64,000 nt of DNA from Gammaproteobacteria bacterium (GTDB lineage: Bacteria > Pseudomonadota > Gammaproteobacteria > HK1): assembly GCA_021773635.1 (NCBI GenBank), contig JAJFJV010000023.1, forward strand, positions 62,001 to 126,000. The letters run 5' to 3'. Positions 28,091 to 37,352 of the stretch are shown here, one piece after another. The notes under the pieces were generated by a model. It saw only the letters and a program-made list of their open reading frames with translations, did not search any database and was not told the origin of the DNA. Position 1 is the stretch's first letter; every line of letters begins with the position of its first letter. The position numbers and the translations under genes were made by a program.

Positions 28091-29467
28091 CTACCTGGCA
28101 GGCAATTCTTCCTCTTCCCGGCGCACATAATAGATAAAGTGCCGACCGGCATCCCGCTCAAATTCGTGTAGCCGTTCAATCTGTGCCGTAGTTAACGGGT
28201 TTCCTTCAGGCAACAACAAAATACCAGCTGGATTCACCACTTGCCGCGCAAGTACCATGCCTTCCCGCAAGGCTCCGGATTCAACACGTATTTCCTGACC
28301 GACATCTACCTGGAAGCGCCCCTCCTCGCTCTCCAGCACCTCCAGTGCAACTGCTGCCACCTCGGGATCATAGATCTGTCCGCTGTGCCTCTCGAGCAGT
28401 GCACGTGCCTCCACCGCCGAGACGGTACGCTCCACCAGATGCCCCACCTGCACCGCATCAAAATCATTAGCGACTCGCAGGATACGCGCGCCCAGCGGAA
28501 TCTTCTCGCCCGCCAGCCGGTCCGGGTAGCCGGTACCGTTGTAGCTCTCGTGGTGCCCACGAATGAGCCTTGCGGCATTGTGCAGCGGCTCAAGCGCCAG
28601 TAACACGGCCTCACCCAGCACAGAATGCGCCTCCAGTTGCTTGCGCTCCTTCGAATTCAGGGCTGAAAAGGGCTTTTCAACCACCGGGTCCGGCAGACCG
28701 ATCTTGCCCGCATCGTGGAGCAGACCCGCATGGTAGATATCCTGGACAAGCTCCGGCTCAAGCCCCATACCTTCAGCAATACAGCGCGCCAGCTCAGCCA
28801 CCCGCCGGCCGTGCCCCTTGCACGCACCTTCACGCATGTCCACGAGGTTGGCAAAAACCGGGATTGCCGTCAGATAGCTGTCTTTCAACTCCTGCTTGCT
28901 CATCTCCTCGAAAGACGCGCTTTGGGCCACCTCCTCCCGACGCGCAACAACCTCCCGCGCAAGGCGCTGGTTGAGCGTCTTGAGCTCCTCGTTGTACTGC
29001 GCGATACGCTTGACCAGCCGCCGACGTTCAAGCTCCGAATAACGCAACTCCAGCCCGCGTTGCACGGTCGCCACGAGTTCGGCGTCATCCCATGGCTTGC
29101 TGATGTAGCGGTAGATATCACCCTCGTTGACCACTTTGATAGTGGCCTCCAGATCCGCCTGCCCGGTTAACAGGATACGCACCATATCGGGCCATCTGCG
29201 GGCGACCTGGCTCAGAAATTCGGCCCCATCCATGTTCGGCATACGCATATCTGAAATAACCAGATCCACGACCGAGCCCTCCAACAGGGCAAGCCCTTCC
29301 TCACCATTTGCCGCAAGCAGAATCTCATACCCGTGAGGACGGAAAAGTCTCCGCAAGGCACTCAGGACATTAGGCTCATCATCGACAATCAACAGCGTGC
29401 CGGGGGGAAAGGCCGATTTCCTGATTTTCGGATTATCTTCTGGAGTCATTTCATTCTGCTTTTTCAT
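28091..29467 (-). CDS. response regulator with HD-GYP domain
   Basis: The frame opens at 29539, but the ATG at 29467 (MKKQNEM) is the better start, giving 458 residues. A receiver domain comes first (LLIVDDEPNV, phosphoacceptor in VISDMRMPNMDG, later LLTGQ and SKPW). A short coiled coil follows, then an HD-GYP domain with HDAGKIGLP and HHESYNGTGYP. Active HD-GYP domains hydrolyse cyclic di-GMP. The first gene of the pair is the PAS histidine kinase upstream, 29 bases away, which most likely phosphorylates it. Confidence 0.92.
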   Translation of the reverse strand: MKKQNEMTPEDNPKIRKSAFPPGTLLIVDDEPNVLSALRRLFRPHGYEILLAANGEEGLALLEGSVVDLVISDMRMPNMDGAEFLSQVARRWPDMVRILLTGQADLEATIKVVNEGDIYRYISKPWDDAELVATVQRGLELRYSELERRRLVKRIAQYNEELKTLNQRLAREVVARREEVAQSASFEEMSKQELKDSYLTAIPVFANLVDMREGACKGHGRRVAELARCIAEGMGLEPELVQDIYHAGLLHDAGKIGLPDPVVEKPFSALNSKERKQLEAHSVLGEAVLLALEPLHNAARLIRGHHESYNGTGYPDRLAGEKIPLGARILRVANDFDAVQVGHLVERTVSAVEARALLERHSGQIYDPEVAAVALEVLESEEGRFQVDVGQEIRVESGALREGMVLARQVVNPAGILLLPEGNPLTTAQIERLHEFERDAGRHFIYYVRREEEELPAR

Positions 29468-29496
29468 TGAGTGACGCCCCGCGAATCGGAGCAATA

Positions 29497-30807
29497 TCAG
29501 CCAATGGACTGAAGCTCTTGTTGTGCCACCGGCAACCACACGCGAAAACGTGTTCCCTTGCCCGGCTTGCTGTCTACTTCGATGCGGCCACCATGGTCAG
29601 CGACAATACCGTGGGACAGGGAAAGCCCCAGGCCAGTACCCTGCCCCACGGTCTTGGTGGTAAAAAAGGGATCGAATATATTGCCGATATCATCAACCGG
29701 AATTCCCCTGCCCGTATCCTCTACCTCAACCCAAACCCATTCCGGCTCAACCCCCGTTCGCACGGTAATGGTGCCGGGCTTGTCCATCGCCTGGGCCGCA
29801 TTGATCAGCAGGTTCAAAAAGACCTGGTTCAGCCGCGTCATCCGACACTGAATTTCTGGTAAAGGACCAAAATCCTTAACCAACTCTGCTGCGTGCTTTA
29901 GCTCATTGTTGGCGATATTCAGGGTGCTCTCCAGACCGTCATGAAGATCCGCCCACTGCCACTCCACATCGTCAACGCGAGAGAAATTTTTCAGGTCCTG
30001 CACAATCTGGGTTACGCGTGTTACCCCCTCCCGGGATTCCCGACACAAATCACCCATATCCTCACGCAAGAACTCAATATCCATTCCGGCTTTGGCCTTG
30101 GCCAGGGCCTTGAGGGTCTCCGCATCCATCCCTGCCTCCGCCGCCTGGTAAGCCTCCAACACCCGAAACAAATCTTTCAGATAGTTATCAAGCGTACCCA
30201 GGTTGGAATTGATATAGCCCACGGGATTGTTGATTTCATGGGCCACCCCGGCGGCCAGTTGTCCGAGCGAAGCCAGTTTTTCGGATTGCAGCAGCTGATT
30301 CTGTGCCTCTCCAAGGCGCCGGTTCAACTCGTGTAATTTGGCATTACTTGCGCGCAGGGCCGCCTCTGTCTCCTTCAGGCGAGTAATATCTGTGCGCACG
30401 GCCACATACTGATACGGCTTACCGTCAGAACCAACAACTGGCACGATGGTCGACTCGGACCACTGGTGCCCACCATCCTTTCTGCGATTGCAAAGGGTCC
30501 CGTGCCAAACCTTCCCGGCCTTGACGGTGTTCCACAGATCGGCGAAAAATTCGGGCGGATGGATACCGGAGTTGAGAATCCGGTGATTTTCACCGATCAA
30601 TTCCTGGCTCGTATACCCGGTCGCCTCACAAAAACGCTCATTGGCGTACAAAATGACGCCCTCTGCATCGGCAATGGTCATGATGACGTGCTGATCGAGC
30701 GCGAACATCTGCATGGCCAGCTCTGCAGTCAGCTGCGTTGGCGCGGACTTCTCCGTCGGGGTAGCGCGGCGCTCGGTCTCCACGCTGGCCAGATTGTTAT
30801 CAGACAT
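29497..30807 (-). CDS. PAS-domain sensor histidine kinase
   Basis: The best start is the ATG at 30807, with GGAGAGAG just upstream; a GTG at 30822 opens the frame slightly earlier. The 436-residue protein has a PAS domain (HVIMTIADAEGVILYANERFCEATGY) with a PAC segment, a coiled coil, and a HisKA box with the phosphorylated His in AAGVAHEINNPVGYIN (about residue 190). The ATPase domain shows NLLINAAQAM, DTGRGIP and GTGLGLS. No membrane segment is seen, so it is a cytoplasmic sensor. It is followed by the HD-GYP response regulator, forming a two-component pair. Confidence 0.92.
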   Translation of the reverse strand: MSDNNLASVETERRATPTEKSAPTQLTAELAMQMFALDQHVIMTIADAEGVILYANERFCEATGYTSQELIGENHRILNSGIHPPEFFADLWNTVKAGKVWHGTLCNRRKDGGHQWSESTIVPVVGSDGKPYQYVAVRTDITRLKETEAALRASNAKLHELNRRLGEAQNQLLQSEKLASLGQLAAGVAHEINNPVGYINSNLGTLDNYLKDLFRVLEAYQAAEAGMDAETLKALAKAKAGMDIEFLREDMGDLCRESREGVTRVTQIVQDLKNFSRVDDVEWQWADLHDGLESTLNIANNELKHAAELVKDFGPLPEIQCRMTRLNQVFLNLLINAAQAMDKPGTITVRTGVEPEWVWVEVEDTGRGIPVDDIGNIFDPFFTTKTVGQGTGLGLSLSHGIVADHGGRIEVDSKPGKGTRFRVWLPVAQQELQSIG

Positions 30808-30991
30808 CTTTTCTCTCTCCACCGCTATTAGCTCCCCTTAGCCCCGGTATGCCCGGGCGAATACTGAGGGAGCCGCTATAACTAGTAACGGCAGGCTGGG
30901 GGTATAGCTTGAGTAAAATCCGGTGGTTGGGGTAACAACCGGCTGGCTGAGACAAAACCTGTCTCGAAGGACAGAAAAATCGGTGAAGGAA

Positions 30992-31606
30992 TCAGGACCA
31001 GATAGTGCGTAACCTGGCGCGGTTGAGGGCAAGCCACTGCAGGGGAATCACTGCGTAACCATTTGAAATATGGCCACTTTCAAGCTGTTCCAGGGCCTCG
31101 TCCAGCGGCACAACGCGGGCCTCGATATCCTCGTCCTCATGAGCCAGCCCGTGGATGCCACCAAGCTCCCGACTATCTACCCGGGCACAGAACATGGTTG
31201 CGGTTTCAGTGCAACTTCCCGGGCTCATGAGCATGGTGCCGATAGACTCCATCAGCGTAAGGACGCAACCCGCCTCCTCCATGGCCTCACGCCGGGCAAC
31301 CTCTTCCGCGCTCTCACCCGGCTCGATAGTGCCTGCCACTGCCTCGGTAAGCCATGGCTCCAGGCCCGCGGCATAGGCACCGATACGAAACTGCTCCACC
31401 AGCACGACAGCATCCTGCCACGGGTCGTAAGGCAGCACGACGGCGACATGACCACGGTCAAAGACCTCGCGCCGGATGGGGGGTGTCCAGTCGCCCTCAT
31501 GGGTACGGTGTTCGAGGATATATTCATCCACCTGGAAATAGCCCTTGAACGAGGTCGTACACTGCACGTTGCGGACCCGGTGCTTCAGCTCCATAGAGCG
31601 ATTCAT
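30992..31606 (-). CDS. nudF: ADP-ribose pyrophosphatase (Nudix)
   Basis: A 204-residue Nudix hydrolase. The Nudix box is intact: GTIEPGESAEEVARREAMEE followed by AG (about residues 91-112). The N-terminal beta-rich part and the QFRIGAY segment match the NudF/ADP-ribose group, which cleaves ADP-ribose to AMP and ribose 5-phosphate. It is a lone leftward gene. The 168-base gap between it and the sensor kinase contains small hairpins but no gene. Confidence 0.9.
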   Translation of the reverse strand: MNRSMELKHRVRNVQCTTSFKGYFQVDEYILEHRTHEGDWTPPIRREVFDRGHVAVVLPYDPWQDAVVLVEQFRIGAYAAGLEPWLTEAVAGTIEPGESAEEVARREAMEEAGCVLTLMESIGTMLMSPGSCTETATMFCARVDSRELGGIHGLAHEDEDIEARVVPLDEALEQLESGHISNGYAVIPLQWLALNRARLRTIWS

Positions 31607-31645
31607 CGATAGCTTCCTCCCACGATAAAAGCTCTCAAGTACACT

Positions 31646-32338
31646 TTATGCCTCAAGGGCATCCGCCAGTTGCCCGAGATCAGTGACCGTAAGATCAGGC
31701 TCAAAACCAAGCTCCTCCATCACCTTCTCGCGACGGTTTATCCAGAAGCTGGTGAGGCCAAAAACCTTGGCTCCGACCATGTCGTAGGAGTTGGCGGAGA
31801 CAAAGGCAACCTGCCCCTTGCTCCGGCCGAGTTCTGAAATTCCGTATTTATAGGCTCGAACCTCGGGCTTATAGGCCTGCACCTCCCCCGTGCTAATCAC
31901 CTTGCTGAAGTATTTTTCCAGCCCGGAATGAGAGAGCGAACCCTGGACTATCCCGGGGGAAGCCATACTGAGGATAGCCAGTTCATATTTCTTGCTCAAT
32001 CGCTCAAGTCCTTCCTCCACATCCGCGAAAGGTGGCAACGCCCGATCGGCAGCCAACAACTTGTCGTGGAGATCATCAGGCACGAGAATTCCCAGTTTTT
32101 TGCCCGCGTAGTCGAGGGCTCGCTCGGAAATATCCCCCCACGGCCGGAATTCCCCCATCAAACCGCAAAGCCAGCAATATTCCTTGCTTTTGGCGAACCA
32201 CATCTCCGCAAGTTCCAGCCCTGCAGTGCCGTGGGCAGGCAAAGCTTCCTCAAAAAGGGTTGCCACCGAAAGCTTGTCAAACAAGGTGCCATAGTGGTCA
32301 AAAACCAGGGTCTCGGTAGCGGCATGGGGTGAGCTCAT
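31646..32338 (-). CDS. haloacid dehalogenase, type II (copy 1)
   Basis: A 230-residue HAD-superfamily hydrolase. The nucleophile is in FDHYGTLFDK near residue 14, motif II is LSMASPG near 120, motif III lysine lies in QAYKPEVRAYKYG near 155, and the metal/acid motif is VSANSYDMVGAKVFG. The family removes halogen from 2-haloacids such as chloroacetate, though many members have other substrates. A close paralogue lies at 56452-57132. It stands alone between nudF and the reductase terminator. Confidence 0.88.
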   Translation of the reverse strand: MSSPHAATETLVFDHYGTLFDKLSVATLFEEALPAHGTAGLELAEMWFAKSKEYCWLCGLMGEFRPWGDISERALDYAGKKLGILVPDDLHDKLLAADRALPPFADVEEGLERLSKKYELAILSMASPGIVQGSLSHSGLEKYFSKVISTGEVQAYKPEVRAYKYGISELGRSKGQVAFVSANSYDMVGAKVFGLTSFWINRREKVMEELGFEPDLTVTDLGQLADALEA

Positions 32339-32436
32339 AACAAGGGTTCCTTATTTGGCAGAAACAGCAGAATCAGGACCGAGGCTAGCACAAAAAGATA
32401 TTCTGAAAACGCCATGGCGGAGAGCCCCGCTCAACT

Positions 32437-32466
32437 AAAAAAAAGGCCACCCGAAGGTGGCCTTTC
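32437..32466 (-). terminator. intrinsic terminator of the 2Fe-2S reductase gene
   Basis: On the minus strand AAAGGCCACC and GGTGGCCTTT form the stem with a 4-base loop, followed by eight T. It lies 27 bases past the reductase stop. Confidence 0.9.
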
Positions 32467-32492
32467 CAGTTGTTGCTCGTAAGGCACAGCGA

Positions 32493-33512
32493 CTATGACA
32501 AGTCCACCACCAGCTTCTCGCTCTTGCAGCGCGAAACACAGGGAAGGATGTAGTTGGCCTTCTCCTCATCACGGAGAACCAGATCCTTGTGATCGACAAC
32601 GCCCTCCACATACCTGGTCTTGCAGGCGCCACACATACCCGCACCACAGGATTTCTCGATGTTGTGGCCGTTTTCTATCAACACATCCAGAATGGAGCGA
32701 TCCGGCGGCACCTCATAGCTTTCATCGGTACCTGCAACCGCTACCTGGAAGCCCACACCAATCGCGAGGTCACCAATATGCTCCTCGACCTTGGTAGGCT
32801 GACCTGCCTTCGGCACCGGAGGCTCGCTGGGAGGCGGCGCACCAAAGTATTCGTAATGCACCGTACCGGAAGGCCAGTGACTGGAAAATTTCTTAATTGC
32901 ACCCATCAATCCTGGGGGGCCACAGAAATACAGGTGGGTTCCTTCCTCCGGATCGGCAAGTTCCTTCTTGAGATTAATGCCGCGCTTGGGGTCACCGCCA
33001 TCAAGGTGGAAGATTACCTTGCCGTCAGCCTCAAATTTCTCCAGTTCCTCGCTGAAGGCAACATTTTTCTTCGCCTTGGCGCAGTAGTGCAGCACGAAGT
33101 CAGCACCGATATCCTCGAGTCGGTGAAGCATGCAAAGCAAGGGCGTGATACCGATGCCACCGGCAATGAACATGCTCTTCTTGGCGGTTTCATCCAGCAG
33201 GAAGTTGTTACGCGGGCCACCAATAGAAACCACTCGGCCAACGTGCACACGCTCAAATACCGCCATGGAGCCGCCACGACCATTGGGCGGGCGAACCTTC
33301 AGCACCCCGATGCGATAACGCATGCGGTCGGAAGATGGACTACTGATAGAGTATTGACGCACCCGACCATCACGGAAGTTGATATCCAGATGGGCACCAG
33401 GGGTGAATTCTGGCAGCTCGCCGCCGTCCGGATCGACCAATTCGTAGGAGTTAATGTCTTCTGCTTCGTAGGTCACTCGCCTCACGAAGAGAGGCATGAC
33501 TTGCTTTACCAT
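32493..33512 (-). CDS. flavin reductase with C-terminal 2Fe-2S ferredoxin domain
   Basis: A 339-residue electron-transfer protein of the phthalate dioxygenase reductase/VanB class. The FMN domain has RQYSISSP near residue 52, the NAD domain has FIAGGIGITPLLCML near 113 and YFCGPPGLM near 195, and the ferredoxin domain ends with CGAGMCGACKTRYVEG and a fourth Cys (LPCVSRC). Such proteins pass electrons from NAD(P)H to a Rieske oxygenase or similar partner. No oxygenase is adjacent, so the partner is unknown. It is transcribed away from the LysR gene. Confidence 0.9.
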   Translation of the reverse strand: MVKQVMPLFVRRVTYEAEDINSYELVDPDGGELPEFTPGAHLDINFRDGRVRQYSISSPSSDRMRYRIGVLKVRPPNGRGGSMAVFERVHVGRVVSIGGPRNNFLLDETAKKSMFIAGGIGITPLLCMLHRLEDIGADFVLHYCAKAKKNVAFSEELEKFEADGKVIFHLDGGDPKRGINLKKELADPEEGTHLYFCGPPGLMGAIKKFSSHWPSGTVHYEYFGAPPPSEPPVPKAGQPTKVEEHIGDLAIGVGFQVAVAGTDESYEVPPDRSILDVLIENGHNIEKSCGAGMCGACKTRYVEGVVDHKDLVLRDEEKANYILPCVSRCKSEKLVVDLS

Positions 33513-33539
33513 AACCCTGGAGTCCTCTTGATTTTAGCT

Positions 33540-33801
33540 TTATAGATACACTTCAAGATGCGGAAGCGGCAACCAGTCACCGTCATGCACCTGAAATACT
33601 GAAACTTCCTCTATCCCTGGAACACTCACTCTCCAAGGCTCGCCCGGATACCAAATCAACCGGAGGCTGATTTCCGATGGCCAGATTTTGGAACCAGATG
33701 CTTTCATAGCCGACGAAGTGCCGTCCAATTGAATTATCATATGCACTGCATTTGAAATATGTATTACCCTTAAGGGCATAATCTTCCCGGGAGTTAGCCA
33801 C
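33540..33801 (-). other. unclear small coding region, possibly frameshifted
   Basis: Two overlapping minus frames here each look partly protein-like: from GTG 33801 (ANSREDYALKGNTYFKCSAY...) and, in another frame, a tail ending WLPLPHLEVYL at 33540. Joining them would need one frameshift. Neither has a convincing ribosome site and I do not recognise a family. The alternative is that this is simply the intergenic region between the reductase and the divergent LysR gene. Confidence 0.25.
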
Positions 33802-33806
33802 ACCAC

Positions 33807-34721
33807 GTGAATAGAAATTCTAACGACTCATTCTCTCGCCTGAATTTCAAGCAACTGCGTTGTTTTCACGCGGTAGCGGTGGAAGGCAGCTTTACCCGCG
33901 CTGCACTGGCGCTCAATGTGGGTCAGCCAAGTATTACCACCCACGTCCGTGCCCTGGAAAATTACTATGGTGTTGAGTTGTTCGCACGACATGGGCACAG
34001 CGTACAACTCACCGATATCGGTACGGATCTGCTCGAATTCACCCGACGTATTTTTATCCTGGAGGGGGAATCCGCCTGTCTGTTGCAGGCCGCAAGCGCC
34101 CGCAAGGTTGGACGGTTGAAGGTGGCCGCCATTGGCCCCTTGCAAGTCACCGATCTCGCGCTGGCCTTCGGTGGGCTGTATCCGGATGTTGAGTTATCCA
34201 TCACCCTGGGCAACTCCCAGGATGTCCTGAGTAATCTGCTTAACTTCAAGTCTGATGTAGGAATCCGCGTACAGATCGAGGACGATCCACGCTTCTGCTC
34301 AATCCCCTTTAGCCGTGACGAAGTGGTTATCCAGGTCAGTAGTAACCATCCCTGGAGCGGGCGAAATGTCATTGATATTGAAGAATTACAGGATCAACGC
34401 ATGGTCCTGCGCGAAGTCGGTTCAGCCACCCGAAAGGCTTTTGATGATGCCATCGATGCTGCTGGCGTGAAGGTTCGGGAGGTCCTGTCCATTGGTAGCC
34501 GCGAAGCAATACGCGAGGCCGTCGCCCGCGGGGTCGGCATCGGCATTGCACTGGAGGAAGAGCGAGTCCCCGACCAGCGCATACACGTCCTCAAGGTAGC
34601 CAATACCAAAATCCACCTCAATGCCCACGTACTGTGCTTGCAGGAACGCCGGCAAGCTCCACTCGTCGACGCTTTTCTGCAGGTGGCCAAAAATGCTACC
34701 CGCCTGCCCCCGGAACAGTAA
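33807..34721 (+). CDS. LysR-family transcriptional regulator
   Basis: A 304-residue LysR regulator starting with GTG. The N-terminal winged helix-turn-helix is seen at FTRAALALNVGQPSITTHVRALE (about residues 27-49), and the C-terminal effector-binding domain follows from about residue 90. The helix-turn-helix most resembles regulators linked to aminoethylphosphonate use, but no phosphonate genes are nearby, so the effector is unknown. Its divergent position suggests the reductase gene at 32493-33512 as a target. Confidence 0.88.
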   Translation: MNRNSNDSFSRLNFKQLRCFHAVAVEGSFTRAALALNVGQPSITTHVRALENYYGVELFARHGHSVQLTDIGTDLLEFTRRIFILEGESACLLQAASARKVGRLKVAAIGPLQVTDLALAFGGLYPDVELSITLGNSQDVLSNLLNFKSDVGIRVQIEDDPRFCSIPFSRDEVVIQVSSNHPWSGRNVIDIEELQDQRMVLREVGSATRKAFDDAIDAAGVKVREVLSIGSREAIREAVARGVGIGIALEEERVPDQRIHVLKVANTKIHLNAHVLCLQERRQAPLVDAFLQVAKNATRLPPEQ

Positions 34722-34832
34722 ATTGTCTCCGGGCATTGCGTAAAAGCCGCCTAGCCTTCTAAAATAGGCACCTTCCTATATCAACCCTGCTTGCGTGTTC
34801 CCACGTTACTTTATCGTTAGAGGAAAATTAAG

Positions 34833-35696
34833 ATGGCATTGAAGGATATGCTCGTTCACCTGGATGGCGGTCGCGATGATAACCGCCGCCTGGAAGCTGC
34901 TGTAAACCTGGCCAAGGCCCACGGGTCCTTCCTTACCGGCCTCTACGTAGCACCGGAAATCCATGGTCGCTCGTATTCCGGACAGCTGCTTCAGGGGGCC
35001 TCGGACGCGATGTCAAAGACGGTTTCCAAGGCTGAGAAAGCCCTGCAGACGCTCGCCGATGCCGCCGAGAGTCTCGCTGACGAGACCCGTGGCAACTTCG
35101 AACAGACGGCCACCAAGGCCGGTATTAGCCATGCCTGGCACCATATTGAGGGAAGTGTCTATGATGCCCTCTCCGTCCACGGTCGCTTCTGCGACGTCGC
35201 CGTTGTAGGTCAGGGTGGGGAAGCCAAGAAGCGCTTTGGCGAAACCGCTACCGAGCATCACTTGCTGTCCGTTGGCCATCCGCTCATGCTAATTCCGCGG
35301 ACCGGTCATTTCCCGACCATCGGCAAACGTGTGCTCATCGCTTGGGATCGGAGCCCATTGGCTGCCCGCGCAGTACACAATTCCCGTCCTTTCCTGCACA
35401 GTGCCGATGAGGTCAAAGTGCTGGCCATCAATCTGGAAGCCGAGGTTCACGGTGGTGTGCCCGGCTCGGGTATCTGCGAGCATCTCGCCCGCCATGATAT
35501 CAAGGCCAATCCCGAGCATATTGACGTACGTAATCGTGATTTGTCTGATGTGCTGCTTTCCAAGGCCACAGAGATGGATGCCGACCTGATCATCATGGGT
35601 GCCTATGGCCACTCACGCTTGCGCGAGCGGATTCTCGGCGGCGTCACCCACAACATTCTTCATCACACAACCATTCCGGTGTTGATGAGTCACTAG
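34833..35696 (+). CDS. universal stress protein, two UspA domains
   Basis: A 287-residue tandem Usp protein. The first domain begins KDMLVHLDGGRDD; the second begins RVLIAWDRSPLAARAV near residue 168 and ends with the nucleotide-binding motif GAYGHSRLRERILGGVTHNIL (G-x2-G-x9-G-S/T type). Tandem Usp proteins are cytoplasmic and ATP-linked stress factors of unclear mechanism. It is monocistronic with a shared terminator. Confidence 0.9.
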   Translation: MALKDMLVHLDGGRDDNRRLEAAVNLAKAHGSFLTGLYVAPEIHGRSYSGQLLQGASDAMSKTVSKAEKALQTLADAAESLADETRGNFEQTATKAGISHAWHHIEGSVYDALSVHGRFCDVAVVGQGGEAKKRFGETATEHHLLSVGHPLMLIPRTGHFPTIGKRVLIAWDRSPLAARAVHNSRPFLHSADEVKVLAINLEAEVHGGVPGSGICEHLARHDIKANPEHIDVRNRDLSDVLLSKATEMDADLIIMGAYGHSRLRERILGGVTHNILHHTTIPVLMSH

Positions 35697-35740
35697 CTGC
35701 AACATCCGGCAAAGTCCTCGTAAGGACCTTGCCGCAAAAT

Positions 35741-35777
35741 AAAAAAAGCCGGGTGCAAAAACACCCGGCTTTTTTTT
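35741..35777. terminator. bidirectional terminator between usp and beta-CASP gene
   Basis: AAAGCCGGGTG and CACCCGGCTTT make a stem with A7 before and T8 after, so it can end transcription from both convergent genes. A second small hairpin (GGCAAAGTCCT...AGGACCTTGCC, 35708-35733) precedes it. Confidence 0.9.
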
Positions 35778-35793
35778 GTCCCGGGTTCCGCGC

Positions 35794-37167
35794 TTAGTCC
35801 AGCACACGCTCCTCTCCATGCTCCGGGACCACACAGGACCATTCCAGGCCTTCTTCCACAGCATGGCGGAGGGCATCCGATGCTTGTGACTCACCATGGG
35901 TCACAAAGGTTGTCCTCGGCGGCCGTTGAAAATGGCCAAGCCAACTCATAATTTCATCGTGATCGGCATGAGCCGAAAGCATATCCAGGTTATGAACCTC
36001 GGCACGCACCGGTACATATTCTCCAAAAATTTTCACCCGTTCCGTCCCGCCGACCATGGCTGCCCCACGCGTACCACCGGCCTGATATCCGGTGAACAGG
36101 ATAGTGTTACGACTATCCGGCCCAAAATATTTGATGTGGTGGAGCACCCGGCCACCGCTCGCCATTCCGCTGGCAGAAATAATGATCATCGGCATGCGCG
36201 AACGGTTGAGTCCCTCCGACTCCTGAACATCCCGCACGTAATGCGCCACTCCACAAGTAGCCCGGGCCTCGGCAGCATTAAGACGATGCTCGCGAGGATG
36301 GGCACAAAAAATTTCGCTGGCATTAATGGCCATCGGGCTATCAAGAAAAACCGGCAAATTTGGAATTCTTTCCAAGTCCTTCAAACGTCGAAGATGAAAG
36401 AGCAAAAGCTGGGCACGCCCTACGGCAAAGGCAGGAATAAGTACCGTGCCACCCCGGGAGGCAGTCCGCGTAACAATGTCTGCCAGCGCATCTTCGGGAT
36501 CCACGGTGCCGTGCTCTCGCCCCCCGTAGGTTGACTCCACCACGAGATAATCGGCATTCCTGATGTGTGCCGGAGGCAACATGAGAGGGCAATCCAGACG
36601 CCCCAGATCACCGGAAAACACCAGCTTTCGCCCGCCAATTTTTAAACTCACCACGGCAGCACCCAGGATATGACCAGCCGGATCCAGCTGCACCTCCACT
36701 CCCTCATTCAACTTTTCGCGACTCCCGAACTCGATAGCCCGGAAGCGTGACAACGCCGCCTCGCCCTCCAGCTGAGTGTAGAGCGGGCGCGCAGGATGAT
36801 GCCTGGTATAACCATAGCGATTGGCCAACGCGGCACTGCGTTCCTGCAGAAACCCGCTGTCCGGCAGCAAGATGGAACAAAGGTCCCGGGTGGCGGCACT
36901 GCAAATTACCTCGCCGGAAAAACCCGTACGAATGAGTACTGGCAGATAACCTGAGTGGTCGAGGTGTGCATGGGTCAGCACAACCGCATCGATGGTTGAC
37001 GGGTCCACGGGCAGGGATGCCCAATTGCGCAAACGTAACTGCTTATAGCCCTGGAATAATCCGCAATCCACCAAAAGCCGATACCCATCCACTTCCACCA
37101 GATACTTGGAGCCGGTCACCGTTCCCACTCCGCCGAGGAATCTGATCCGCACTTTTTTCATGGCCAC
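35794..37167 (-). CDS. metallo-beta-lactamase / beta-CASP nuclease
   Basis: A 457-residue protein with the MBL motif HAHLDHSG near residue 65, a GHILGAAVV segment near 165, SGDLGR near 189, and the C-terminal beta-CASP region ending SAHADHDEI and FVTHGE. This layout belongs to RNA-processing nucleases of the CPSF73/YSH1 type found in bacteria. The target RNA is unknown; an exo- or endoribonuclease role is inferred from the family. Confidence 0.9.
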   Translation of the reverse strand: MAMKKVRIRFLGGVGTVTGSKYLVEVDGYRLLVDCGLFQGYKQLRLRNWASLPVDPSTIDAVVLTHAHLDHSGYLPVLIRTGFSGEVICSAATRDLCSILLPDSGFLQERSAALANRYGYTRHHPARPLYTQLEGEAALSRFRAIEFGSREKLNEGVEVQLDPAGHILGAAVVSLKIGGRKLVFSGDLGRLDCPLMLPPAHIRNADYLVVESTYGGREHGTVDPEDALADIVTRTASRGGTVLIPAFAVGRAQLLLFHLRRLKDLERIPNLPVFLDSPMAINASEIFCAHPREHRLNAAEARATCGVAHYVRDVQESEGLNRSRMPMIIISASGMASGGRVLHHIKYFGPDSRNTILFTGYQAGGTRGAAMVGGTERVKIFGEYVPVRAEVHNLDMLSAHADHDEIMSWLGHFQRPPRTTFVTHGESQASDALRHAVEEGLEWSCVVPEHGEERVLD

Positions 37168-37352
37168 CTCGTATCATGCAAGCACGCGTTTCACCTGTAA
37201 GTCTAGCTTCGAATGACAAGGTGGAGGGAAATATAGGTATGTGATGAATTTAATGCTATAACTTGTGTCAGTGAGTTTTAACTGAATGGTGATTTGCCAG
37301 CGCCATCAGGTCCACGGAAAGTCTTGAACACCACAAGAATAGGGGAACACTC